Source of the DNA: Deltaproteobacteria bacterium | GTDB taxonomy: Bacteria > Myxococcota_C > UBA6777 | Assembly (NCBI GenBank): GCA_006226375.1 | Contig: SBHC01000058.1 | Coordinates: 1 to 64,000 of the forward strand | DNA: 64,000 nucleotides | Reading direction: 5' to 3' | Notes under the pieces: generated by a model | What the model saw: the letters and a program-made list of their open reading frames with translations, nothing else | Told to the model about the DNA's origin: nothing | Database searches by the model: none | Program-made: the position numbers and the translations under genes | Shown here: positions 18,624 to 28,000 of the stretch, in pieces | Numbering within the stretch: the stretch's first letter is position 1 | Layout: every line of letters starts with the position of its first letter

Positions 18624-19239
18624 TACCACATCACCACAAGAAGAAAACAGAGGAGAAACCTACAAAACGTTACACAAAGAATACATCAAAGAATATACTT
18701 GCAAAAAAGAGGAGTTAACCTCAGGAACACAAAACAACAACAACAAAACGAACAACAGAGAAACTACATCCAAAGGTATTGTTGAAAAGCAAAAAGGACA
18801 CGCAACACAAAAAGATGAAATCGATGCTTCGTATCAATCGTTGACATCAACAAGCCAACGGGTGCTCAAACAGACAGTGCTTGCATCACAAAAAGCTTAC
18901 CAAACAATCAAAAAGCAAAGAAAAAAAGGAAAGTAGAAGTCTCTTACAACAGCAAATCCAGCGTTACAATAAGACGTTGAGGTAACACATCAAAGACACA
19001 GACAATACATACCAAACAAGAAAAGAAACAAAAGAAACAGCTAGATACATTCAAACAAACGAAAAAACAATCAACATACCAAAGAACAAAAAGAAGAACA
19101 CATACAAAACAAAGAAGAACATCCAGAGTTCGTTCGCCCCCACCCAATGCATGTACAATTCCACATTCACACACAAGAACAAAAACGCACTACAAACGAA
19201 CACATAGAAACGAATCTCTATAAATTAGCCTTCGAAGAA
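18624..19239. other. A/C-rich, T-poor non-coding island; possible minus-strand non-coding RNA
   Basis: About 600 bp with strikingly few Ts on the plus strand, full of CAA and AAC runs. Long plus-strand frames stay open here only because stop codons need T; their Lys/Asn/Gln/Thr-rich products resemble no protein, and no good ribosome site precedes them. On the minus strand the region is U/G-rich and ends in the strong terminator at 18591. It may be a long amylase 3' UTR or a separate RNA. Confidence 0.4.
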
Positions 19240-19277
19240 TGCCTCAGATACGAGGCAAAGCATGACAGTGCTGTCAT
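19240..19277 (-). terminator. Tandem hairpins downstream of the amylase gene
   Basis: Two adjacent hairpins, ATGACAG/CTGTCAT (19262-19277) and TGCCTC/GAGGCA (19240-19257), lie about 75 nt after the amylase stop. There is no clean T-run, so they may stabilise or partly terminate the mRNA. Confidence 0.35.
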
Positions 19278-19352
19278 AGTTGGTTGCAAAATCAGTAGGG
19301 GATGCCCAGGACAAGGTATGTGGGGGATCATCGCAAAAGACTTCAAAGAAGG

Positions 19353-21794
19353 TCAGGGGATCAACAGGTAAGTCGCTTCATTGGGTTGCAATGAGATGGA
19401 GAGAGAGCCGTTGTTGACGGTCAACGTTTTGTTTCCCATCAGATCTTGAAGCTGGGTGCCATCTGCCACAACTCCAGACATCGGGATGGATAGGTTGGCG
19501 TTGGAGCCTCCCCGGCGAAGAACCACAAGCACACGCTGTGCACCAGTCCCTCGGAGAAAGGCATACCGCTCATCATCCACGTAGAGGGTCTGGCGGGCTT
19601 CCGAGCGCAAAGCCGGATACTGTTTGCGTAAGCCCGACACCTTTTGGACATGAGCCAACACACTCTTCTGCAGATCAGACAAACCTGCCCAAGGCATTAA
19701 CCGGCGGTTATCGGGATCACCCTCTCCTGCCAGACCAATTTCATCACCGTAATACAGCAGAGGAACTCCAGGCAGAGCAAACAACAACGTCCAGGCTATC
19801 TTAATCCTGTCGTAAGGTTCGGTTGTGGTGGGCTGTGGCGGCGGACTGTTCCAGGCTTTGTCACGATTGCCTCCCCACATGCTCTCGATCTTGTTGTCAG
19901 CGTGCGAGACAAAGCGAGGCACATCATGGTTGCCAATGAAGCGACTCATGATGGAGTTGGGGCCGTAGAACTTGGCGTCGATGCTCTCCTTAATCACCTG
20001 GTCCATGCGTTTGAAGGTGGCTCCGCTTTCACGCCGCCCCAGAGCACCCACGATCTCCCAGTAAACAGGAAAGTCAAACTGACCGGTCAGCATCCGATCG
20101 TTGACGTAGCGTTTGATCAGGTCACCGCCGCTTTTCCACCCTCCGGCAAAGGTCTCTCCCAACAAGTAGAAGTGATAGTTCCCATGAGTCACTTCTTTCT
20201 TGAGTTGAGCCCGGAGGTTAAACATGACGATGTCACGCATGTGCTTTACAGCATCAACCCGAAAACCATCCAACTCCGAGGTCTTCGCCCACCAGATCGC
20301 GTCCTCCATCATCTGCTTAGCGGCTTGGAAGTTTCGGTAGTCGATGTCGGGCAGGAACGGGTCAAACCAACAGACGATCGGCTTATCCCAGGCTGGCGCG
20401 CACAGGTTGTACGAGTGAAACCACCCGTTGTTTTGGTTGTTTTTCCAGTAAGGGTGGTCGGTGTGGACATGGTTGGTCGCCAGATCCATCAACACCCGGA
20501 TGCCTTGCTTGTGGGCTTCCCGGACCATCTCTGTGAGCAGCTTGTTCGACCCAAACCGCTTGGCGACTTTCCGAGGTTCTGTCGGCCAATAGCCGTGATA
20601 GCCCGCATACAGCCGGTTATCTGGGGCCTTCTGGGGTGTATTCGGGTGCTCGTACAGTGGTGACAACCAGAGAGCGTTCACGCTCAGGTCCTTGAAGTAT
20701 CCCGACTTAATCTTGTCGATGATGCCTTGCAAATCCCCGCCGCGGTAGTTCGCGATGGGTCCTACGTTTTGAAGAGGAGCATCGTTTCCGGTGTCGCCGT
20801 TGTGAAAGCGGTCGACAAACACAAAATACAAGGTGGACTGGTCCCAAGAGAACTTCTTGTCTTCCACCCAGGCATAAAAATACAGCGACTTCGCTGCACC
20901 GCCAGCCTTGTCCTTGGCATCGATCCAAAACGAGTAGCGGCCAGACTCCAGCTTGCTGAGACGAAGTTGGATGCTCCCATCTGCGTTGACTTGCACACCC
21001 GAAGTCAGCGGTTGACCGTTCATCTGCACAGTCACGGAAGACGCATCAAAACCCTTTTGATGGGTGCTGTCCCAATACTTGACGTCGGCTTCAATGGTCC
21101 CTGTTTTTACGGGCGCCTTTAAGTTCACCAGCGTAAGTTCGGGAACGCTGCAGTCGGGAACCTGAACCAGCGAATTAGCGACATCGTTGTCGTACTTTTG
21201 CATGGGGTTCTGGGGGTCCACACACCAAACTTGTCCGTTCAAGACGACCTTGTAAGCGTAGTTTCCAGCAGGAGCTTTAAGGGAGCCTTCCCACACACCA
21301 TTTCCGACAGGCTGAAGAGAGACATTGGGCTTCCACTGGCTGAACTCGCCGGCCAAGGTCACGCTGGTGATGCTGGCTGGAACATCCCGGTCGCATACGT
21401 TTCGGAACTGGCTCTCTGCGATCTTGAACGACAAAGCGCACGAACGAACCTCCACCTGGTTGCTCGACTCCGGTGAGTTTTCCATGGGAGTTTCGGGAAC
21501 CCCCGTATCATCCACCGTCTCGCCTGCATCGCCAGGATTCTCGGAGGATGGTCGCTCAGAAGAGACGTCCACCACTGGCTCAGTCCTGGGTTCCGGTTTC
21601 GGTTCCATACCGTTCGCTGGCTTTTCTTCGGAAGGGGCTTGCTCCTGCCCCACAACCTCTCTACCTTGTTCCTTGTTGGGTTCCGAGTTCCCTGAGCCCA
21701 GGTAATCGCTACAACCCAACCAACAACAGACACTCCACACACAAACCCAGCCTATCCATCGAGAAAGATAGCCGTTGTTTTGCAATACTTTCAT
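19353..21794 (-). CDS. Secreted GH13 alpha-amylase-family lipoprotein
   Basis: Predicted starch or maltodextrin hydrolase anchored as a lipoprotein (lipobox WLGC, Cys28). An acidic/Pro-rich linker (30-110) precedes a starch-binding-like E-set domain (about 145-210, with LAGEFSQWKP and GNYAYKVVLNG) and a second beta domain. The GH13 barrel starts near residue 320. Catalytic regions are DLATNHVH, DGFRVDAVKH (nucleophile Asp), LLGETF (acid/base Glu) and FIGNHDVPR. A C-terminal beta domain closes the protein at 813 residues. ATG at 21794 puts the signal peptide at the N-terminus; the in-frame start 24 codons earlier would bury it. It is divergent from the kinase gene. Confidence 0.9.
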   Translation of the reverse strand: MKVLQNNGYLSRWIGWVCVWSVCCWLGCSDYLGSGNSEPNKEQGREVVGQEQAPSEEKPANGMEPKPEPRTEPVVDVSSERPSSENPGDAGETVDDTGVPETPMENSPESSNQVEVRSCALSFKIAESQFRNVCDRDVPASITSVTLAGEFSQWKPNVSLQPVGNGVWEGSLKAPAGNYAYKVVLNGQVWCVDPQNPMQKYDNDVANSLVQVPDCSVPELTLVNLKAPVKTGTIEADVKYWDSTHQKGFDASSVTVQMNGQPLTSGVQVNADGSIQLRLSKLESGRYSFWIDAKDKAGGAAKSLYFYAWVEDKKFSWDQSTLYFVFVDRFHNGDTGNDAPLQNVGPIANYRGGDLQGIIDKIKSGYFKDLSVNALWLSPLYEHPNTPQKAPDNRLYAGYHGYWPTEPRKVAKRFGSNKLLTEMVREAHKQGIRVLMDLATNHVHTDHPYWKNNQNNGWFHSYNLCAPAWDKPIVCWFDPFLPDIDYRNFQAAKQMMEDAIWWAKTSELDGFRVDAVKHMRDIVMFNLRAQLKKEVTHGNYHFYLLGETFAGGWKSGGDLIKRYVNDRMLTGQFDFPVYWEIVGALGRRESGATFKRMDQVIKESIDAKFYGPNSIMSRFIGNHDVPRFVSHADNKIESMWGGNRDKAWNSPPPQPTTTEPYDRIKIAWTLLFALPGVPLLYYGDEIGLAGEGDPDNRRLMPWAGLSDLQKSVLAHVQKVSGLRKQYPALRSEARQTLYVDDERYAFLRGTGAQRVLVVLRRGGSNANLSIPMSGVVADGTQLQDLMGNKTLTVNNGSLSISLQPNEATYLLIP

Positions 21795-21988
21795 GATACA
21801 ATGCCTCGACAACAAAAACTCTTTTCGACACAAGCATAGCACGTTTTGCTTTTGAATACGTTTCATTCCATCGAGAAGATTTTGGCAAGTCTACCGTGTC
21901 TGTCCCTTCGTTGTAGTGTGTTTCTTTGTTCTTGCGAGAGCGATGTTTGACGGTTCGTTCTTTGAACGTCCTTGGTCCCACGATACGC

Positions 21989-22017
21989 TTGTGCCTGGAT
22001 CCAAGATCCAGTAGTAT
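21989..22017 (+). promoter_or_regulatory. Kinase-gene promoter with palindromic spacer
   Basis: TTGTGC (21989-21994), a 17-bp spacer and TAGTAT (22012-22017). The whole spacer is an inverted repeat: CTGGATC, CAA, GATCCAG (21995-22011). A repressor or MerR-type activator binding between -35 and -10 is one reading. The predicted start of transcription is about 25 nt before the GTG. Confidence 0.5.
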
Positions 22018-22047
22018 GAGACTCCACGAAACGCGAAGGATGGCGGT

Positions 22048-24399
22048 GTGATCGAGACAATTGCGGCTGAAAAGCTCATCGCCGACCGCTACCAACTGCT
22101 CGAAGAGGTTGGTCAAGGTGGTATGGCAACGGTGTTCCGCGGGCAAGACCTCGTGCTTGATAGGGAGATTGCGGTAAAAATTCTGCACCCTCACCTCGCC
22201 CGCGAATCGGAGCATCGCCAGAGATTCCGCCGTGAAGCTCGCACCATTGCCCGCCTTCACCATCCCAACATCGTAGAAATATACGACTTCTCCGACCAGG
22301 ACAGCCACTCCGACACCATCAACCGAAACGCCCCTACGTATTTGGTGATGGAGTTTGTGGAGGGTTACAACCTACAGACCTTCCTGGACAAGCAAGAGTT
22401 TCCCCTCTGTGAGCTGGCGGCTGCGATGGTCGCTGCAACCGCCGAAGCGTTGGAACATGCCCACGCCCAAAACATCATCCATCGAGATCTCAAGCCCGAG
22501 AACGTTTTGATCTGCTCCAAAGGTAAGATCAAGCTGACTGACTTTGGTCTCGCGCGTATCCTTGATAACGAAGCGATGACACGGACGGGCTCCATCCTTG
22601 GCTCACCTGCCTACATGGCCCCAGAACAGATCCAAGGCAAGCTGGGTGACCACCGCGCCGACATCTTCGCTCTCGGCATCATTTTGTATCGGTTGGCCTG
22701 TCACAAACACCCATTTGTTAAGAACAATCCGGCCGCCACACTTCAGGCAGTCTCTGCTGTGGATTACATCGATCCAGAGCGACTGAAGCCGGGCATTGGT
22801 CGCAACCTCACAGGCATCATCCGTCGCGCGCTATCGGCTAACCCTGACCAGAGATACCCCACAGTCTCTGCGATGCACGAAGACTTGATGAGCTACCTCC
22901 ATGAAGTAGGCATCCACCAACCCAACGAAACGCTCGCAGCTTTCTTTAAGAATCCCCAGACTGAAGCGGAAAGACTCCGCGCCAATATTCTTGGTCAGCT
23001 CAAACAGCGGGCTTACACTCTCGCCGCCAACAAGAAATATTCGGTAGCCCTGGATCGCTGCAATCGTGCGCTGTCTCTTGAGCCCAACGACCCAGATATC
23101 GACAAGTTGCTGGAGCGACTGTCCCACAGCGATAGCTGGTACCAACAACCTCGCAACTGGTTGTACGCAGGCCTTGCAGCCAGTGTCCTCGTTGCAGTGA
23201 CCTGGTATGCGCCTGTGTTGTGGAAGTCGTGGATGCAGCCCCCCGAGAAAAAGAACGCGGGGGAGAAACATTCGTTGTCTCACTCGATGGCGATGGCCTC
23301 GCGGTCACTACCGAGTTTGCTGCAACGTCGAACTCCTCCACCTCGCGACCGAACGGCTCCAACACCACGACGAAAGGTGGCAAAGCGTCGAAGGCCTCCC
23401 CGCCGCCTCTCCATTCGTCGCAGCCGGTTTGTGTTGCCGCAACGTGCTCCAGACTTTCATCTCCAACGAAAGTGGCGGAGGTATAGGCTGGGCAATCTGA
23501 GCTTCCAGCTACGTTACGCTCCTGGTCGCCGACTGAGCGTTCGCGATCTGTCCGACATCAAGGTCACGTTGGATCATCAGAAGCCTCACTACCTGGAAGA
23601 AAAGAAGAAATATACGCTGCGTCTCAAAGGGTCAGCGCCCTACAAGATCATCCTAGACCGAGGTGGCGTCCAAACAGCCGCGTGGTTGCATCCCCCCAAA
23701 CTTCGACCAGGACTGCGCCGCATCCTCAAGCCCAAGAAGCGCGAGGTGGAAGATCCACCGAAGCCGCGCAAGCCGGCTTATATCATCAGCGAAGAAGGGG
23801 AAAAGGACGCACTTCCCCGTACCATCGAGATCAAGCTTCATCCCTTCTCCAAGATTCACCTCACAAGCGGCTCGTTACAAAAACGCAGACCACCAAGAGG
23901 CTTTCATACACTCAAGCTAGCCTCCAACCGCTATTGGAGACTCCACGCAACAACCAAGCACACTGTCGATCAATTCTGGAACATAAAAATCCCCAACGAA
24001 GGGGTTCCTGAGGCACAGCTTGTCAGCCGAAAAGGAAAACCGTTGGGGGAATGGACTCCCTTGATCAAGCCTGAAAACATTCCAGGGTATTCGTTGCGCG
24101 CAGTTCTCACATTTAAGTCTGTCTTCCTGCGTATCCGGTGCAATGTTCCAGAAACAACTGTTTTTGTGAACAAAGAGGCCAGAGGCACATTAAGCAGGAA
24201 GTACCAAAGCTTTAGCATTCCCTGGAAAGAGATAAAACGCAGCAGGGTCACCGTGCAAACCAACCTTACCCACTACAAACCATGGCTGCGAGTTTACAAA
24301 GTGAAGCCAGGAGACAGGATTGACGTAGATATAACTCTCCATCCTGTTCGTCCCAAAAATCCAAAGAAAACCAAGCCTGACCCCGACGATAACGACTGA
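22048..24399 (+). CDS. Transmembrane Hanks-type serine/threonine protein kinase
   Basis: Membrane-anchored eukaryotic-like kinase. The glycine loop GQGGMATVF (22-30), Lys44 in AVKIL, HRDLKPEN with Asp147 and Asn152, DFG (165-167) and the APE motif (191-193) show a complete active kinase. After the kinase domain (about 15-285), a TPR-like segment (about 315-355) precedes one membrane helix (371-392). The remaining 390 residues, outside the cytoplasm, are unusually rich in Arg, Lys and Pro and match no domain I know. GTG at 22048 follows AAGGA. It is followed by a TPR protein, an FHA-GAF-sigma-54 activator and a lipoprotein. Confidence 0.93.
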   Translation: MIETIAAEKLIADRYQLLEEVGQGGMATVFRGQDLVLDREIAVKILHPHLARESEHRQRFRREARTIARLHHPNIVEIYDFSDQDSHSDTINRNAPTYLVMEFVEGYNLQTFLDKQEFPLCELAAAMVAATAEALEHAHAQNIIHRDLKPENVLICSKGKIKLTDFGLARILDNEAMTRTGSILGSPAYMAPEQIQGKLGDHRADIFALGIILYRLACHKHPFVKNNPAATLQAVSAVDYIDPERLKPGIGRNLTGIIRRALSANPDQRYPTVSAMHEDLMSYLHEVGIHQPNETLAAFFKNPQTEAERLRANILGQLKQRAYTLAANKKYSVALDRCNRALSLEPNDPDIDKLLERLSHSDSWYQQPRNWLYAGLAASVLVAVTWYAPVLWKSWMQPPEKKNAGEKHSLSHSMAMASRSLPSLLQRRTPPPRDRTAPTPRRKVAKRRRPPRRLSIRRSRFVLPQRAPDFHLQRKWRRYRLGNLSFQLRYAPGRRLSVRDLSDIKVTLDHQKPHYLEEKKKYTLRLKGSAPYKIILDRGGVQTAAWLHPPKLRPGLRRILKPKKREVEDPPKPRKPAYIISEEGEKDALPRTIEIKLHPFSKIHLTSGSLQKRRPPRGFHTLKLASNRYWRLHATTKHTVDQFWNIKIPNEGVPEAQLVSRKGKPLGEWTPLIKPENIPGYSLRAVLTFKSVFLRIRCNVPETTVFVNKEARGTLSRKYQSFSIPWKEIKRSRVTVQTNLTHYKPWLRVYKVKPGDRIDVDITLHPVRPKNPKKTKPDPDDND

Positions 24400-24514
24400 G
24401 CCATCTCCCAAGTAAGCAACATCCCCACACACAAGCTCTCTTGGCCTTCGCCTTTGATTTGACGCAAACCAAAAAATCAACGGCCTACCACCGCACCCTG
24501 TGCCTTGATGCATC

Positions 24515-24543
24515 TTGCTCAACTCTGTGATCATGTCTATGCT
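24515..24543 (+). promoter_or_regulatory. Possible promoter of the TPR/sigma-54 activator operon
   Basis: TTGCTC (24515-24520), a 17-bp spacer and TATGCT (24538-24543), about 48 bp before the TPR gene. An inverted repeat TTGATTT/AAATCAA (24454-24480) lies upstream. Confidence 0.35.
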
Positions 24544-24590
24544 TTCTGGGTGGTTCTTGCCATGTCCGGAAACCAATGCGGAGTGCATGA

Positions 24591-25538
24591 ATGATGCTTC
24601 CCAAACGCCTTACGATGGGAACACAGCCAATCTCTCACAGCAATCCTACAAACGACTCGTCTTGTTGGCGATGGTGCATCACTGCGATTGCTCTTTCCCT
24701 CGTATGGTTTGGGGCAGAGTCGGTACACGCCGCGGATGAAAAGGCAGAGTTCAAACGCGCCCAGAACGCTTTCGCCTATGGAAGCTATGGAGACGCAGTC
24801 CGACGATTTCGTCAGTTGCTCTATCCTCCTCCAGGGCGGCTCAAAGGAGAACTTCGTCGAAAGGCACACAAGCTGCTGGGGATCTCGTATTACTACCTGC
24901 ACCTTCGTACGAAGAAGAAGCGGTTCCAGATCAAGGCCAAGCGTGAGTTTACCCGGTTGTTGCTTTTGGACCCCAAAGCCAGACTCAACCCGCTGTTGTA
25001 CCCGCCCAACCTGATTGACTTTTACAACGAGGTGGAACGAGAGAACAGACGTCGGCTGGAAGAGATCCTTCGACGACGCCAGCAAAAACGCAACGCAATG
25101 CGAGTGCAGATCGTGTCGTTGCAGGTCGAGCGACAAGTCCACTCGTCTCACCCGATGATTGCGCTCATTCCCTTTGGTGTCCCCCAGTTTGTAAACCGCC
25201 AATCTGTCAAAGGTACGTTGATACTGACAGGCCAAGCGTTGGCTCTGGCGACCAACATCGCGGCCTACGCGGTCATTTATGACAAACAAATCAAGGAAGG
25301 CGATCAACGAGGCCGCTTTCAAGCCGATGACGTTCCTGTGGTGAAAGGCTGGCAGATTGTTCAATTCACCGCGCTTGGTGTGTTTGCAGCGCTGGTGGTT
25401 TATGGCATTGTAGACGGTGCCATTTATCTGCGCCAACGTCGGGAGACTGTGCTTCCGAAGCTTCCCTCGGTGGACCCACGCGAATTCCGCTCTCCCGTTG
25501 CACCGCAGTCATCGACGTTTTCTATCCCCGTTCGGTAA
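24591..25538 (+). CDS. TPR-like membrane protein, unknown function
   Basis: Not recognised as a named family. An N-terminal signal-type hydrophobic segment (about 28-47, ending VHAADEK) is followed by helical TPR-like repeats (about 50-150, with QNAFAYGSYGDAVRRFRQLL), a strongly basic/acidic helix (150-175), and two C-terminal hydrophobic helices (about 205-230 and 255-280). The layout resembles the protein at 34472-35503, suggesting paralogues. The ATG follows GGAG at 7-nt spacing. It lies 39 bp before the sigma-54 activator and is probably co-transcribed with it. Length 315 residues. Confidence 0.7.
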   Translation: MMLPKRLTMGTQPISHSNPTNDSSCWRWCITAIALSLVWFGAESVHAADEKAEFKRAQNAFAYGSYGDAVRRFRQLLYPPPGRLKGELRRKAHKLLGISYYYLHLRTKKKRFQIKAKREFTRLLLLDPKARLNPLLYPPNLIDFYNEVERENRRRLEEILRRRQQKRNAMRVQIVSLQVERQVHSSHPMIALIPFGVPQFVNRQSVKGTLILTGQALALATNIAAYAVIYDKQIKEGDQRGRFQADDVPVVKGWQIVQFTALGVFAALVVYGIVDGAIYLRQRRETVLPKLPSVDPREFRSPVAPQSSTFSIPVR

Positions 25539-25577
25539 TCGATATCCCAAGGACGCTTGTTTGTTGAGGAATGTGCA

Positions 25578-27383
25578 ATGCCCACTTTGACGTTTCGTGT
25601 GCCAGGCTCTCAATCTCCCCATACTTACGAACTTTACAAGCAGATCACCACCATTGGACGAAGCTCAGAGAACGACATTTGCATCCCCGACCCTTTGATG
25701 GAAGAAGATCACGCCCACATCCAATTTGATGGTGAGCGTTTCACGATTTCGGTGCTTCAGCGGAAGTTTTCGCTTTCCGTCAACGGTCGCTCCCGTCGGT
25801 CCAGCACCCTCAAGCACAACGACAACATAGACCTGGGCGGAACGTCCTTTCAATTCCGAATGTTTGCAGAGGGAGGCTCCACCACCTCCGACGCACAGGA
25901 AGTCGACCCGCTTGAAGCCTACCGCCGAATCTACCGATTCTCCCGTGCACTCCTCCGTGGAGACTCGATGCAGCAGCTCTTGGAGAAGCTGCTCGACCAG
26001 GTTGTTGAGGTGACACAAGCCGAACGCGGCTTCCTCATTTTAATGGAAGGAAACTCACCACAGGTCGCGGTGGGCCGGAACATCCAACGAGAAAACTTGG
26101 CCGACGCCACGCAATTGTTCTCGGATAGCATTGTGTCGCAAGTGGTCAAAGAGCAAAAGCCAGTCATTGTCAACGACGCGCTCAACGACGAGAACTTCTC
26201 GGCTGCAGCCAGCGTCGTGAATCTCCAGTTGTCCAGCGTCATGTGTGTGCCTTTGTCTGAACGAGGCAAGCTCTTGGGCGTGATGTACGTGGGGAACTCG
26301 CGGGTCACGTCCCTGTTTGACCAGACCTCGCTGGAGGTCCTCACGGTGTTCTCTGCGCAGGCTTCGTTGTTGTTGCAAAACGCTCTCCTCGTCAACGAGT
26401 TGGAGTTGGACAACCAAAAGCTCAACGCTCGTCTGGATGAGATGAAGTCGAGCGGAATCATCGGTAGCTGTGAAGGCATACAGACGATTCTCAACAAAGT
26501 CCGGAAGGTGGCAACCACAGATGTGTCTGTGCTGGTCACGGGGGAAACAGGGACTGGAAAAGAGTTGATTGCCCGAGAGATCCACCGACGCTCCAACCGC
26601 AACAAAGGTCCGTTTGTCACAATCAACTGCGGTGCGATCCCGGAAAACCTCCTGGAGTCCGAACTGTTCGGCCATGTGAAGGGGGCTTTTACTGGAGCCA
26701 TCGCAGACAAGATGGGGAAGTTCCAGGCCGCCGACGGTGGAACCCTCTTTCTCGACGAACTGGGTGAGATGCCCTTGAACCTGCAGGTAAAGCTCCTTCG
26801 GGCCCTCGAAGAAAAGAAGGTCACGCCGGTTGGCGACACCAAACAGCGAACCGTCGACATCCGAATTGTCGCCGCGACCAACCGGGACCTGGAAACAGAG
26901 GTCAAAGAGAACCGATTCCGCGAAGACTTGTACTACCGCCTCAACGTGATCAGTCTGCATCTCCCGCCATTGCGAGAACGCGGTGAAGACATCAACCTTC
27001 TGGCTCGGTTCTTCCTCAAAAAATTCTCTGCCGAGTACAACCAACCTGTGAAAGGCTTCACAGCGCAATCCACCATCACACTGCTGAAGTATCGATGGCC
27101 CGGAAACATCCGTGAGCTGGAGAACCGTGTCCGCAAGGCTGTCATTTTGAGTGAGGGCACCCTCATCGATACAACAGACATGGAGATTCGAGAAGATCAG
27201 ATGGAGCCGATCCTCCCCCTCGCCGAAGCCAAGGAGCAATTCCAGTCGGACTACATCCGCGAGGTGTTGGCCCGAAACAACGGAAACCGGACCAAGACGG
27301 CACGCGATCTAGGTGTAGACCCACGCACAATTTTCCGGCACCTGGAGAAAGAGCAAGAAAGAGAAGAAGGCGACGAAGGATGA
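25578..27383 (+). CDS. FHA-GAF sigma-54-dependent transcriptional activator
   Basis: Enhancer-binding protein that opens sigma-54 promoters. Residues 1-100 are an FHA domain (IGRSSEND, with the Arg and Ser that contact phosphothreonine). Residues about 125-275 are a GAF sensor domain. Residues about 295-530 are the AAA+ domain, with Walker A GETGTGKE, the sigma-54 contact loop GAFTGA, and the Arg finger region (FREDLYYRLNV). A Fis-type helix-turn-helix ends the protein (NRTKTARDLGVDPRTIFRHL). ATG at 25578 follows GAGGA; an earlier in-frame start is seven codons upstream. Its FHA domain and the neighbouring kinase suggest phosphorylation-controlled activation. Length 601 residues. Confidence 0.93.
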   Translation: MPTLTFRVPGSQSPHTYELYKQITTIGRSSENDICIPDPLMEEDHAHIQFDGERFTISVLQRKFSLSVNGRSRRSSTLKHNDNIDLGGTSFQFRMFAEGGSTTSDAQEVDPLEAYRRIYRFSRALLRGDSMQQLLEKLLDQVVEVTQAERGFLILMEGNSPQVAVGRNIQRENLADATQLFSDSIVSQVVKEQKPVIVNDALNDENFSAAASVVNLQLSSVMCVPLSERGKLLGVMYVGNSRVTSLFDQTSLEVLTVFSAQASLLLQNALLVNELELDNQKLNARLDEMKSSGIIGSCEGIQTILNKVRKVATTDVSVLVTGETGTGKELIAREIHRRSNRNKGPFVTINCGAIPENLLESELFGHVKGAFTGAIADKMGKFQAADGGTLFLDELGEMPLNLQVKLLRALEEKKVTPVGDTKQRTVDIRIVAATNRDLETEVKENRFREDLYYRLNVISLHLPPLRERGEDINLLARFFLKKFSAEYNQPVKGFTAQSTITLLKYRWPGNIRELENRVRKAVILSEGTLIDTTDMEIREDQMEPILPLAEAKEQFQSDYIREVLARNNGNRTKTARDLGVDPRTIFRHLEKEQEREEGDEG

Positions 27384-27961
27384 GAAACAGCGATGGCTTC
27401 CAAGGCCTTAGGCTGGGTCGCTGGTGGCTCAGTTTGTGTCTGACGCTTGGCCTTCTCATGTCAGGTTGCGCGCAGTTTGTGCCCGTGGAGCCCGTCGAGG
27501 AAGAGAACAACCCTCCCTACTTCGACACCAACACCATCGATCCTCAAACAACGGAAGTTACCATTCCACAAACGGCCGACCCAACAGGGAAAGTCACGTT
27601 CCGGATCAGTAACATCTACGATCGCGACCGCCGGGACACCATGTACGTGAACTGGTTCTTGGGATACCGACAGTTTCCACAAGGTTCGATTCGTTGCCAG
27701 AACATCATTCCCCCGTTGACGACATCGGTCAACCAACCCACAACAAGCAGCGTGGCCAATGAGATTGTACGTAAGGTCGACTTAACCTGCATCATCGACC
27801 ACAGCGATCCGGCCCTTCAAGTGGGCTCTGCAATCCTGCTTGAGATGTTTATCGTCGACCGTGAGCCGGACACCAGTCAGCTTTTGACCGCCAGCGGCAC
27901 CCGCACGTGGCCGGAAAAAAGTAAATGGATCAAATACTCCTGGCTCTTGCGAGTTGAATAA
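27380..27961 (+). CDS. Small lipoprotein, unknown function
   Basis: Starts within the stop of the sigma-54 activator (ATGA overlap), so translation is coupled. A signal peptide ends with lipobox MSGC (Cys30). The mature part has a Pro/Asn-rich start (NNPPYFDTN) and then looks all-beta, with conserved-looking DRDRRDTMYVNWFLGY and DLTCIIDH segments. No named domain is recognised. Length 193 residues. The coupling implies a link to the signalling operon, perhaps as an envelope component. Confidence 0.75.
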   Translation: MRNSDGFQGLRLGRWWLSLCLTLGLLMSGCAQFVPVEPVEEENNPPYFDTNTIDPQTTEVTIPQTADPTGKVTFRISNIYDRDRRDTMYVNWFLGYRQFPQGSIRCQNIIPPLTTSVNQPTTSSVANEIVRKVDLTCIIDHSDPALQVGSAILLEMFIVDREPDTSQLLTASGTRTWPEKSKWIKYSWLLRVE

Positions 27962-28000
27962 GGGATTCGGTTTTGCATGCCGCGATAGAAAGGAACGAGA

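Noticed and set aside
18463-18936. 157-codon plus-strand frame in the A-rich island
   Set aside because: Open because the strand lacks T; its product is a Lys/Asn/Gln/Thr/Ser mixture without motifs or ribosome site.
18944-19174. Cys- and Phe-rich 76-codon minus-strand frame
   Set aside because: It is the antisense of A/C-rich DNA; hydrophobicity follows from U-rich codons and there is no ribosome site.
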